DNA of 6,705 bases from DATHSN01 sp035464115 (lineage in GTDB: Bacteria > Actinomycetota > Acidimicrobiia > Acidimicrobiales > SKKL01): assembly GCA_035464115.1 (NCBI GenBank), contig DATHSN010000338.1, positions 1 through 6,705 of the forward strand, given 5' to 3'. The translations under genes and the position numbers were made by a program. Below are positions 1 to 6,227 of the stretch, piece after piece (the first letter of the stretch is position 1; each line of letters begins with the position of its first letter). Below the pieces are notes generated by a model. That model ran no database searches, was not told where the DNA came from, and saw nothing but the letters and a program-made list of their open reading frames with translations.

Positions 1-717
1 GGCGAGGCGCTCGCCGTCGGGGGCGAGCGCGAGCGGCACGTGGGCGTGGGTCGGCTCGGCCAGGTCGAGCAGGCGGGCCAGGTGGAGCTGGCGGGGCGTC
101 GACGAGAGCAGGTCGTCGCCGCGGACCACCTCCTCGACGCCCTGGTCGGCGTCGTCGACCACCACGGCGAGGTTGTAGGCGGGGACGCCGTCGTTGCGGC
201 GCAGCACCACGTCGTCGATGCGGCCGGACACCGGGCCGACCAGGCGATCGGTGAACCCCACCGTGGCGTGGTCGGCCCGCAGCCGCAGCGCGGCCGGTCG
301 GTCCGAGCGCTCGCGGGCCGCCAGCTCGCGGGTGGGGAGGTCGCGGCACGTGCCGGGGTAGGCGCCGTCGGGGAGGTCGCCGTGGGGAGCCGAGGCCGCC
401 TCGCGGATCTCGCGCCGGGTGCACCAGCACCGGTAGGTGAGCCCGGCAGCGTCGAGGCGGGCGATGGCGGCCTCGTAGCGGTCGAACCGCTCGGACTGGC
501 GGAGCACCGGTCCGTCCCAGTCCAGCCCCAGGGCGGCCAGGTCGGCGAGCTGGCCGCGCTCGTGCTCGGGTCGCGACTGGACCCGGTCGAGGTCCTCCAT
601 CCGGACCAGGAACCTCGACCCGCTCGACCGGGCGAACAGCCACGCCACCAGCGCGGTGCGCAGGTTGCCGAGGTGCAAGGTGCCGGTGGGGCTGGGTGCG
701 AAGCGTCCGACCGCCAT
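1..717 (-). CDS. gluQ: Glutamyl-Q tRNA(Asp) synthetase (partial; C-terminus beyond window)
   Basis: This class I aminoacyl-tRNA synthetase paralogue attaches glutamate to the queuosine base of tRNA(Asp) in the cytoplasm; it resembles the catalytic half of GluRS and lacks the anticodon-binding domain. Reading from the ATG at 717-715, the protein begins MAVGRFAPSPTGTLHLGNLR, with the FAPSPTG nucleotide-binding stretch and the HIGH-type motif HLGN (residues 15-18). A zinc site C97-x-C99 ... Y120-x3-C124 follows; this C-x-C/Y-x3-C arrangement is typical of GluQ and separates it from bacterial GltX. RNDGVPAYNLAVVVDD and GDDLLSSTPRQ are conserved core segments. The window ends at residue 239 (...LAPDGERLA), where the KMSKS-like lysine should come next. 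The start is firm because the family begins just before the FAPSPTG motif. No Shine-Dalgarno is visible. The gene is divergent from the GGDEF gene. Confidence in family is high; queuosine use is inferred from the family. Confidence 0.93.
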   Translation of the reverse strand, partial: MAVGRFAPSPTGTLHLGNLRTALVAWLFARSSGSRFLVRMEDLDRVQSRPEHERGQLADLAALGLDWDGPVLRQSERFDRYEAAIARLDAAGLTYRCWCTRREIREAASAPHGDLPDGAYPGTCRDLPTRELAARERSDRPAALRLRADHATVGFTDRLVGPVSGRIDDVVLRRNDGVPAYNLAVVVDDADQGVEEVVRGDDLLSSTPRQLHLARLLDLAEPTHAHVPLALAPDGERLA

Positions 718-725
718 CGCCGGCG

Positions 726-731
726 ACGGTA
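726..731 (-). promoter_or_regulatory. Putative -10 box of gluQ (TACCGT)
   Basis: On the minus strand TACCGT fits the TAnnnT pattern of actinobacterial -10 elements and ends 8 bases before the gluQ ATG. That spacing would put the transcription start at or next to the start codon, giving a leaderless mRNA. I see no convincing -35 and no ribosome-binding site. The call is by position and resemblance only. Confidence 0.35.
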
Positions 732-837
732 CCGGTCGACCCGGGCGGTGCGGTGGCGGTGCCCGGAGCCGAGGGGTCCGCCCGACCCACGGATCCCGAT
801 CGGCGTCCCGTCCTCGTCGGGGGCGCCTGTCGCGTGG

Positions 838-843
838 GATCCT
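838..843 (+). promoter_or_regulatory. Putative -10 box of the GGDEF gene (GATCCT)
   Basis: GATCCT ends 8 bases before the ATG at 852. The stretch CCTGTGCGGCG that follows (841-851) matches 10 of 11 bases at the head of metG (3835-3845, CCTGAGCGGCG), which suggests a shared promoter/start layout. No Shine-Dalgarno is visible. The rest of the 718-851 gap shows nothing else I can call. Confidence 0.3.
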
Positions 844-851
844 GTGCGGCG

Positions 852-2264
852 ATGAGCACCGAGGAGTGGGCCACGAACCCCGTTGGCGGGGTCGACGCCG
901 CGTTCCTCGCCGGTGTGGTCGCGGCCAACCCCGACCCCTACGTGGTCGCCGACGCCGACGGCGTGATCCTGTGGGCGAGCCCGACCGGTGAGCGGATCCG
1001 GGGTGGTCCGGTCGACGACGTCATCGGCCTCAACCTGTTCGACCTCGTCGCTCCCGGCTCCCAGCAGGCGGCGCTCGACGGCTTCGCCGAGCTGCTCCAC
1101 CACTCGAGCGCGCCGCGCGCCGGGTGGGTCGGCCCGCCGATGCTGCTCGACCTGCTCACCGTCGACGGCGACGTGGTCACCTGCGAGGTCCGGGCCGTGC
1201 CGGCCGGCGTCGAGGGGTTCACCGGCCTGGTGCTGAGCGTGCACCCGAGCCGGGTGACGCCCCTGCTGCACGACGTCATCTCCGCCATCGCCGGCCACCG
1301 AGCCATCGACGAGGTCCTCGCCGGCATCATCGAGCTGCTCGGTGAGGAGATGCCGATGGCGGTCGGTGTGGTGGGGCGGGGCTGGGACGGCGGCGGCTTC
1401 GCCTGGGAGCTCGGCAGCGACGAAGCTCCCCGGGTCGACGGCTGGCTCCTCCCGGTGGTGGAGCCCGCCGCCGGGCTGCCGTGGGCGGCGGCGCTGGCCG
1501 GCGATCCGCCGCTGGCCGAGAGCTCGCTCGACGCCGTCGCCGCACCGGTGCGGGCGGCCGGCACCGCCGCCGGGTTCGAGGCGTGCTGGGCCTACCCGAT
1601 CGGCCCGAGCGACGTGCTGGTGGTGTGGCGACGGGTGGCGAGCCCGATGATGGCCCAGCTGCGCCAGGCCACCGACCGCATCGTCGCCCTGGCCCGCCTC
1701 GCCATCGAGTCCGACACGTCGCGACGGTCGCTCGAGCGCGCCGCCCGCGTCGATGCGCTCACCGGTCTGCCCAACCGGCTGGTGCTCGGCGAGCACCTCG
1801 CCGAGCTCGAGCGGGAGCCGCCGCTCGGACGGCTCGGGGTCATCTACTGCGACCTCGACGACTTCAAGCCGGTGAACGACCGCCTCGGCCACAACGTCGG
1901 CGACCAGGTGCTGGCGGCCGCCGCCACCCGCATCGTGTCGCTGGTGCGGGCGAGCGACCTGGTCGTGCGGGTCGGGGGCGACGAGTTCGTGGTGATCACC
2001 ACCCCCCTCGGCGACCGCGACGAGCCCGACGGCCTCGCCGAGCGGCTGGTCGCCGCGTTCCGCGAGCCGATCCCCGTCGACGGCATCGAGGTGCTGGTCG
2101 GGCTCAGCGTGGGGACCTCGGTGGTCGACGGGTCGGCCCTGGGCGGGCTGATCGCCGGCGATCGCCTGGTCGAGCTGGCCGACGCCGCGCTGTTGCAGGC
2201 CAAGGCCGGCGGCAAGGGCCGGGTCCACCGGTCGCCCTTCGACGGCGTCGCCCCGGCGGGATAG
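852..2264 (+). CDS. PAS / GAF-like / GGDEF diguanylate cyclase
   Basis: A predicted soluble diguanylate cyclase (470 aa) that makes cyclic di-GMP from two GTP. Residues about 15-130 look like a PAS fold (NPDPYVVADADGVILWASPTG). Residues about 135-285 resemble a divergent GAF-type domain without recognisable ligand residues. A short helix (about 285-300) leads to the GGDEF domain from D301 (DALTGLPNR). Metal-binding D334 lies in CDLDDFK, and the catalytic GGDEF at 375-379 is intact. The inhibitory I-site RxxD is present as R366-A-S-D369, five residues before GGDEF, so product inhibition is likely. There is no EAL domain, signal peptide or membrane segment. I chose ATG 852 because the frame upstream (open from 696) reads as low-complexity non-coding sequence and the promoter-like box lies just before 852. 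The HNH gene follows in the same frame. The GGDEF assignment is certain; the sensory ligand is unknown. Confidence 0.93.
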   Translation: MSTEEWATNPVGGVDAAFLAGVVAANPDPYVVADADGVILWASPTGERIRGGPVDDVIGLNLFDLVAPGSQQAALDGFAELLHHSSAPRAGWVGPPMLLDLLTVDGDVVTCEVRAVPAGVEGFTGLVLSVHPSRVTPLLHDVISAIAGHRAIDEVLAGIIELLGEEMPMAVGVVGRGWDGGGFAWELGSDEAPRVDGWLLPVVEPAAGLPWAAALAGDPPLAESSLDAVAAPVRAAGTAAGFEACWAYPIGPSDVLVVWRRVASPMMAQLRQATDRIVALARLAIESDTSRRSLERAARVDALTGLPNRLVLGEHLAELEREPPLGRLGVIYCDLDDFKPVNDRLGHNVGDQVLAAAATRIVSLVRASDLVVRVGGDEFVVITTPLGDRDEPDGLAERLVAAFREPIPVDGIEVLVGLSVGTSVVDGSALGGLIAGDRLVELADAALLQAKAGGKGRVHRSPFDGVAPAG

Positions 2265-2270
2265 CTGGCG

Positions 2271-2654
2271 GTGGCCGACCGGGCGGGTGCCGAGCCCAAC
2301 CGGCGGGAGCGCCTCGAGCAGGTGCTCGAGCGTGACGGGGCCCGGTGCGTGTGGTGCGCCCTCCCCATCGACTCCGACCTCGTCAGGGCCACCACAGAGC
2401 ACGTCGTGCCGCGGATCAAGGGCGGGCCGTCGTGGATCGAGAACGAGCTGGCGGCGTGCGCCCGCTGCAACCGCCAGCGGGGCCACACCACCCCCGCCGA
2501 CTGGCTCGACGAGTGCGAGCGCCGCGGGTGGGAGCCCGACCGGGCGGCGGTGGTGGGCGCGCTCGAGGCGCTCGCCGCCGCCATCGCCGAGCGGGGCGGC
2601 CAGCGCCGCGCCCGCCCCTACATCGCCGCCCAGCTCCGCCGCCTGCGCCCCTGA
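2271..2654 (+). CDS. HNH endonuclease family protein
   Basis: A 127-residue protein carrying a zinc-supported HNH (beta-beta-alpha-metal) nuclease core. The two zinc knuckles are C26-V-W-C29 and C63-A-R-C66. Between and after them are E43-H44 (the first His, in TEHVVPRIKGG), N58 (WIENELAAC) and N67 (ARCNRQRG), giving the H...N...N pattern expected of an active enzyme. The C-terminal 45 residues are charged and helical with no recognised domain. Many actinobacterial proteins of this size have the same core, and their biological targets are mostly unknown; restriction, repair and mobile-element roles all occur in the superfamily. The start is GTG 2271, 6 bases after the TAG of the GGDEF gene and in the same frame; no strong ribosome-binding site is visible, so translational coupling is likely. 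Nothing here shows a methylase or other restriction partner. Confidence 0.85.
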   Translation: MADRAGAEPNRRERLEQVLERDGARCVWCALPIDSDLVRATTEHVVPRIKGGPSWIENELAACARCNRQRGHTTPADWLDECERRGWEPDRAAVVGALEALAAAIAERGGQRRARPYIAAQLRRLRP

Positions 2655-2680
2655 GCGCGGGCCGCCGCCGGCCAGGGCGG

Positions 2681-2731
2681 CGAACCGTCGCGCGGCCTGC
2701 GCGCCTGGCGCGCATCGCGTGCCACGGTTCG
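2681..2731. repeat. 51-bp nested palindrome, copy 1
   Basis: The element starts CGAACCGT and ends ACGGTTCG (8-bp perfect outer arms, then mismatched pairing). It encloses an almost uninterrupted inner palindrome at 2698-2714 (TGCGCGCC-T-GGCGCGCA). It is 43/51 identical to the copy at 2752-2802; the first 33 bases differ at only one position. It lies between the stops of two convergent genes. Confidence 0.8.
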
Positions 2732-2751
2732 CCGGCCCCGGTCGGCTCGGC

Positions 2752-2802
2752 CGAACCGTCGCGCGTCCTGCGCGCCTGGCGCGCCCACGGCGCGACGGTT
2801 CG
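2752..2802. repeat. 51-bp nested palindrome, copy 2
   Basis: This copy has 13-bp perfect outer arms (CGAACCGTCGCGC at 2752-2764 and its complement at 2790-2802). The inner palindrome GCGCGCC-T-GGCGCGC sits at 2770-2784. The copy ends 8 bases before the stop codon of the minus-strand transporter gene. Its arms could also pair with those of copy 1, so a four-arm or long-range fold is possible. The spacer 2732-2751 is GC-rich and otherwise unremarkable. Confidence 0.85.
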
Positions 2803-2810
2803 AGCGCGGG

Positions 2811-3698
2811 TCAGCCGAACCAGGTGACGGTGACGATCCCGACGGCCACCAGCGCGCTCGCCGCGTACTCGATCGGGCGGTGGCGCTCACCCCACCGCAA
2901 CGAGATGGCGAACGCGAGCAGCAGCTCGACCTGTCCGAGGGTGCGGACCTTGGCGGCGTTGGTGAGGGTGACCGCCAGCGCCCACCCGGCCGAGCCGGCG
3001 GCGCTGAGCACGCCCACCACGAGCGCGCGCCGCCACACCCGCCCGATCGCGACCAGGCCAGGCCGATCCGTCACCAGCAGCTGGACGCCGTTCACGAGGG
3101 TCTGCACGGCGAGCATGGCGGTCAGGGTGACCACGGCCCGCGGCCAGGCGGGGCCGTCGCCGAGCGTGCCCGACGCGGCCCGGATCCCGACCGCAGCCAG
3201 GGCGAAGCCCGCACCGGCCGCCGCGCCCGCCCAGGCCGCGGGATCGCCGACCCGGCGCGCCACGGTCCCGGCCTGGCCCGGCGCGGCCAGCACGACCACG
3301 CCGACGAGCACCACCACGGCCCCGACGACGCCCGCCGGGGTGAGGGGCTCGCCCAGCACGACGGCCGACACGACGACGACCTGCAGCACCTCGGACTTGG
3401 CGAACACGGTGCCGATGGCGAAGTCGCGCAGGCGGAAGGCGTGGAGCAGGGCCAGGGTGCCCCCGATCTGGGCCAGGCCGGCGGCGGTGATGATCGGCCA
3501 GAACCGCAGCGGTGGGACGGGGACACCGTCGGCCGCCACCGCGGTGGCCACCAGCGCGGTGGCGGCCACGGGGAAGGCGAACAGGTACCGGACGTAGCCG
3601 GCGGCGTTCAGGTCGAGCGCGTCGCGCAGCAGGTGCTGGCGCGAGGTCCGCAGGATCTGGAACGTGGCCGCCGCCACGGTCACCGGCACCCACCACAT
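2811..3698 (-). CDS. EamA/DMT-superfamily membrane transporter
   Basis: A 295-residue, very hydrophobic protein with about nine to ten membrane segments in two similar halves, as in drug/metabolite-transporter (EamA) proteins. The first half ends with a typical EamA stretch (about residues 99-138: VFAKSEVLQ, then GEPLTPAGVVGA and a long Val/Leu helix). The second half ends in the matching segment (KVRTLGQVELLLAFAISL, then GERHRPIEY and a last helix to VTVTWFG). The substrate cannot be read from sequence; the superfamily exports or imports amino acids, nucleotide sugars, drugs and other small molecules. The frame is open further upstream (to 3830), but that extension is Arg/His/Pro-rich and unlike a transporter. 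The ATG at 3698-3696 starts MWWVPVTVAAATF, directly at the first membrane helix, with a promoter-like box just before it. The gene is convergent with the HNH gene and divergent from metG. Confidence 0.85.
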   Translation of the reverse strand: MWWVPVTVAAATFQILRTSRQHLLRDALDLNAAGYVRYLFAFPVAATALVATAVAADGVPVPPLRFWPIITAAGLAQIGGTLALLHAFRLRDFAIGTVFAKSEVLQVVVVSAVVLGEPLTPAGVVGAVVVLVGVVVLAAPGQAGTVARRVGDPAAWAGAAAGAGFALAAVGIRAASGTLGDGPAWPRAVVTLTAMLAVQTLVNGVQLLVTDRPGLVAIGRVWRRALVVGVLSAAGSAGWALAVTLTNAAKVRTLGQVELLLAFAISLRWGERHRPIEYAASALVAVGIVTVTWFG

Positions 3699-3706
3699 CA
3701 GGTTCT

Positions 3707-3712
3707 CGTATA
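3707..3712 (-). promoter_or_regulatory. Putative -10 box of the transporter gene (TATACG)
   Basis: TATACG on the minus strand lies in the most AT-rich patch of this gap and ends 8 bases before the ATG at 3698. It supports the shorter start and a leaderless transcript. No good -35 is visible at 17-18 bases. Confidence 0.4.
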
Positions 3713-3831
3713 GTGAGACGCAAGTCCTGGCATGTGGAACCCTAGCGCGGTGAGGACGCCGCCGGTGGCCGCCGGTCCCGACGCCCGCGGCGACGCGCCG
3801 GAACCCGGTCGGTCGCGGCAGCGCGGCCACC

Positions 3832-3837
3832 TAGCCT
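3832..3837 (+). promoter_or_regulatory. Putative -10 box of metG (TAGCCT)
   Basis: TAGCCT matches TAnnnT and ends 7 bases before the GTG start of metG at 3845, again consistent with transcription beginning at the start codon. No Shine-Dalgarno lies between them (GAGCGGC). The rest of the 146-base divergent gap (3713-3831) is GC-rich and shows no RNA gene, riboswitch or T-box that I can recognise. Confidence 0.4.
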
Positions 3838-3844
3838 GAGCGGC

Positions 3845-5350
3845 GTGCCCGGACGCTTCTACGTGACCACGCCGATCTACTACGTGAACGACGCGCCCCA
3901 CATCGGGCACGCCTACACGACGGTGATCGCCGACGCCCTCGCCCGCTGGCACCGCTTGTGCGGCGACGAGGTGGTGTTCCTCACCGGCACCGACGAGCAC
4001 GGGCTGAAGGTCCAGCGCGCCGCCGAGGCCAACGGCGTGTCGGCCCAGGAGTGGGCCGACCGCACCAGCGCCCGCTTCGTCGAGGCGTGGCAGCAGCTGA
4101 ACATCTCCAACGACGACTTCATCCGCACCACCGAGCCCCGCCACCACACCGCGGTGCAGGCCCTGCTCCAGGCCGCCTACGACAACGGCTACATCACCAA
4201 GGGCACCTACGAGGGCCTCTACTGCGTGGCGTGCGAGGCCTACTACAACGAGTCCGACCTGGTCGACGGCAACTGCCCGATCCACGATCGCCCGGTCGAG
4301 CTGCTCCACGAGGACAACTACTTCTTCCGGCTCTCGGCGTTCGCCGACCGCCTCGAGGAGTGGCTCACCACCACCGACAACGTCCAGCCCGAGGGCAAGC
4401 GCAACGAGGCGCTGGGGCTCGTGCGCCAGGGGCTCGACGACGTGTCGATCACCCGCACCTCGATCGACTGGGGCGTCCCCGTCCCGTGGGACCCCGACCA
4501 CGTCTTCTACGTCTGGTACGACGCGCTCATCAACTACGCCACCGCGGTCGGCTACGGCACCGACCCCGAGCGCTTCGCCGAGTGGTGGCCCCACACCCAC
4601 CACCTGCTGGCCAAGGACATCCTGCGGTTCCACTGCGTCTACTGGCCGGCGATGCTGATGGCCGCGGGCGTCGAGCCGCTGCCCCACCTGTTCGTGCACG
4701 GCTACCTGCTGGTGGGCGGCGAGAAGATGTCGAAGACCCGCCTCAACCAGATCGCCCCCGCCGACCTGGTGGCCGACTTCGGGGTCGACGGCGTGCGCTA
4801 CCACTTCTTGCGCGACACCCCGTTCGGTCCCGACGGCGACTTCTCCCACGAGGGCATGGTCGCCCGCTACAACGCCGATCTGGCCAACAACCTGGGGAAC
4901 CTGCTGTCGCGGGTCGCCACCGTGGTGGCCAAGAAGTGCGACGGGGTCGGGCCCGCGCCCCGGCCCGACAGCCCGCTCGCGCCCGTCGTCGCCGAGGCCT
5001 TCGCCGACGCGGCGGCGGCGTGGGAGGGCGTGCACCCGTCGGTCGCGCTCGACGCCACCTGGCGCATCGCCCGCGAGACCAACGCGTTCCTCGAGGCCAA
5101 CGAACCGTGGAAGGCCGAGCCCGGCCCCGACCTCGACGCCGTCCTCGGCGACGCGCTCGAGGCGTTGCGGGTGCTGGCGATCCTGGCCAGCCCGGCGCTG
5201 CCCGCCACCTGCGCCGAGCTGTGGCGTCGCATCGGGCTCGACGGGGCGCCCACCGACCAGCGCCTCCCCGACGCGGCCGCGTGGGGCGGCTACCCCGGTG
5301 GGCTCGCGGTCGAGAAGGGCGGGGCGCTGTTCCCCCGCATCCAGTCGTGA
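3845..5350 (+). CDS. metG: Methionyl-tRNA synthetase
   Basis: A cytoplasmic class I synthetase that charges initiator and elongator tRNA(Met) with methionine. The 501-residue protein starts PGRFYVTTPIYYVNDAPHIGH, with HIGH at residues 19-22. It has a single zinc knuckle C127-x2-C130 ... C144-x2-H147, the C-x2-C/C-x2-H pattern of the compact Thermus thermophilus-type enzyme. The KMSKS loop appears as KMSKT (294-298, GEKMSKTRLNQ). The rest is the catalytic core (WGVPVPWDPDHVFYVWYDAL, KDILRFHCVYWPAMLMAAG) and the helical anticodon-binding domain from about residue 340 (NADLANNLGNLLSRV, FLEANEPWK). There is no C-terminal Trbp111/EMAP-like tRNA-binding domain, as usual for this short form. The start is GTG 3845, placed exactly where the family begins. 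A second in-frame TGA lies 12 bases after the first because of a local duplication. The gene is probably co-transcribed with tatD. Confidence 0.97.
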   Translation: MPGRFYVTTPIYYVNDAPHIGHAYTTVIADALARWHRLCGDEVVFLTGTDEHGLKVQRAAEANGVSAQEWADRTSARFVEAWQQLNISNDDFIRTTEPRHHTAVQALLQAAYDNGYITKGTYEGLYCVACEAYYNESDLVDGNCPIHDRPVELLHEDNYFFRLSAFADRLEEWLTTTDNVQPEGKRNEALGLVRQGLDDVSITRTSIDWGVPVPWDPDHVFYVWYDALINYATAVGYGTDPERFAEWWPHTHHLLAKDILRFHCVYWPAMLMAAGVEPLPHLFVHGYLLVGGEKMSKTRLNQIAPADLVADFGVDGVRYHFLRDTPFGPDGDFSHEGMVARYNADLANNLGNLLSRVATVVAKKCDGVGPAPRPDSPLAPVVAEAFADAAAAWEGVHPSVALDATWRIARETNAFLEANEPWKAEPGPDLDAVLGDALEALRVLAILASPALPATCAELWRRIGLDGAPTDQRLPDAAAWGGYPGGLAVEKGGALFPRIQS

Positions 5351-5365
5351 GGACAGTCGTGAGGT
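5342..5365 (+). repeat. 12-bp tandem duplication at the metG-tatD junction
   Basis: CAGTCGTGAGGA (5342-5353) is followed directly by CAGTCGTGAGGT (5354-5365), 11/12 identical. The first copy holds the metG stop codon (TCG TGA). The second repeats that stop in frame and supplies the GAGG in front of tatD. Confidence 0.9.
5361..5364 (+). promoter_or_regulatory. Ribosome-binding site of tatD (GAGG)
   Basis: GAGG lies 8 bases before the GTG at 5373 and decides that start over longer readings of the same frame (open from 5298) that would overlap metG. It is the clearest Shine-Dalgarno in the window, as expected for a gene translated from inside an operon. Confidence 0.6.
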
Positions 5366-5372
5366 CGACCCG

Positions 5373-6140
5373 GTGACGGCGTTGCGCTGGATCGACCAGC
5401 ACGCCCACCTGCCCGACGACGCCGTCGCCGAGGTCCTGACCGCGGCTCGCGAGGCGGGCGTCGAGCGGATCATCGACGTCGGCACCGACGTGGCGTCGTC
5501 GACGGCGGCCATCGCCCGGGCCCGGATCCACGACGGCGTGTTCGCCACCGCCGGGGTGCACCCCCACGACGCGGCCGGCGGCATCGAGGGGCTCGAGGCC
5601 CTGCTGCGCGAACCCGAGGTGGTGGGCGTGGGGGAGTGCGGCCTCGACTACCACTACGACCACTCGCCCCGCGACGCCCAGCGCGAGGTGTTCGCCGCCC
5701 AGATCGCGCTGGCCCACGAGCACCGCCAGGCGCTGGTGATCCACACCCGCGAGGCGTGGGACGACACGTTCGCCATCCTCGCCGCCGAGGGCGTCCCCGA
5801 GCGCACCGTGTTCCACTGCTTCACCGGCGGACCCGACGAGGCCCGCCGGTGCCTCGACCTCGGCGCGCTGCTCTCGTTCAGCGGCATCGTCACCTTCCCG
5901 AGCGCGGCCGACCTGCGCGCCGCGGTGGCGCTGTGCCCGCTCGACCGCCTCGTCGTCGAGACCGACTCGCCCTACCTGGCCCCGGTGCCGTTCCGCGGTC
6001 GCCGCAACCAGCCCGCCCACGTGGCCGTCGTCGGCGCGGCGGTGGCCGAGGTGAAGGGCGTCGGCGTCGACGAGGTGGCGGCGGCCACCTGGCGCAACGC
6101 CAGCCAGCTGTACCGGCTCGACCCGTCCGACCTCGCCTGA
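5373..6140 (+). CDS. tatD: TatD-family metal-dependent deoxyribonuclease
   Basis: A 255-residue TIM-barrel metal hydrolase of the amidohydrolase superfamily; TatD proteins studied in other bacteria are 3'-5' exonucleases acting on single-stranded DNA and RNA, linked to DNA repair. The full set of metal ligands is present: H10-x-H12 (DQHAHL), E88 (VGECGLDYH), H124 (VIHTREA), H148 (VFHCFTGG) and D198 (VETDSPYLAP). The family signature TAGVHPHDA and the closing RRNQPAHV segment are also there. The length is normal. The start is GTG 5373, 22 bases after the metG stop and behind a GAGG. The order metG-tatD is conserved in many actinobacteria and some Firmicutes, which supports co-transcription. 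The exact physiological substrate is unknown. Confidence 0.95.
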   Translation: MTALRWIDQHAHLPDDAVAEVLTAAREAGVERIIDVGTDVASSTAAIARARIHDGVFATAGVHPHDAAGGIEGLEALLREPEVVGVGECGLDYHYDHSPRDAQREVFAAQIALAHEHRQALVIHTREAWDDTFAILAAEGVPERTVFHCFTGGPDEARRCLDLGALLSFSGIVTFPSAADLRAAVALCPLDRLVVETDSPYLAPVPFRGRRNQPAHVAVVGAAVAEVKGVGVDEVAAATWRNASQLYRLDPSDLA

Positions 6141-6179
6141 GCGCGCTACCCGCGCGTGCGGCCCCGATCACGCAGCGTG
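6141..6179. other. Short competing inverted repeats after tatD
   Basis: GCGCG/CGCGC (6141-6145 with 6151-6155) could form a 5-bp stem. CACGC (6169-6173) can pair either with GCGTG before it (6154-6158) or with GCGTG after it (6175-6179), so the folds exclude each other. All stems are short and the region is GC-rich, so this may be chance; there is no T-run. The remainder of the gap to 6198 shows nothing I can call. Confidence 0.2.
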
Positions 6180-6198
6180 GCGGATGGCGGTCGGACAG

Positions 6199-6227
6199 GT
6201 TGCGTTCTCGTGACGGGATCCGTAACG
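6199..6227 (+). promoter_or_regulatory. GTnACG direct repeat, possible MtrA-type operator
   Basis: GTGACG (6210-6215) and GTAACG (6222-6227) are direct repeats 12 bases apart, and a weaker GTTGCG (6199-6204) sits 11 bases upstream. The same stretch also reads as a near-perfect dyad, CGTGACGG-GAT-CCGTAACG (6209-6227, one mismatched pair). Tandem GTnAC-type repeats are the kind of site reported for the response regulator MtrA, which controls cell-wall hydrolase genes, including rpfB in mycobacteria. A loose promoter pair TTGCGT-17-TAACGT (6200-6205, 6223-6228) overlaps it. The assignment rests on motif resemblance and the neighbouring gene. Confidence 0.4.

Larger units (their letters stand above)
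2681..2802. terminator. Possible bidirectional terminator region
   Basis: The two strong hairpins lie between the convergent HNH and transporter genes and could stop transcription from both sides. Neither is followed by a T-run, so they do not fit the classic intrinsic terminator; U-tract-less hairpins are proposed for GC-rich actinobacteria. The function is inferred from position. Confidence 0.4.

Noticed and set aside
40..855. Long plus-strand open frame over the gluQ region
   Set aside because: Its translation is Val/Gly/Arg/His-rich low complexity without any family resemblance, and it lies antisense to a well-conserved synthetase. It is a GC-content shadow.
2287..3597. A 436-codon plus-strand frame across HNH, the palindromes and the transporter
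   Set aside because: It reads Pro/Ala/Ser/Arg-rich low complexity and crosses two real genes on different strands, so it is not a gene.
4724..4738. KMSKT instead of KMSKS in MetRS as a possible defect
   Set aside because: Thr in the last position is tolerated in this motif and all other catalytic residues are present, so the enzyme is expected to be active.
3698..5584. A 628-codon minus-strand open frame covering metG
   Set aside because: The antisense reading is made of GVG/EVV/HQV-type repeats typical of the complement of GC-rich codons. metG on the other strand has all catalytic motifs.
6183..6197. GATGGCGGTCGGAC shared with the gluQ start (minus strand, about 705-718)
   Set aside because: A 14-base match of Gly/Val/Ala-type codons in so GC-rich a sequence is plausible by chance; no gene resembling gluQ follows it.
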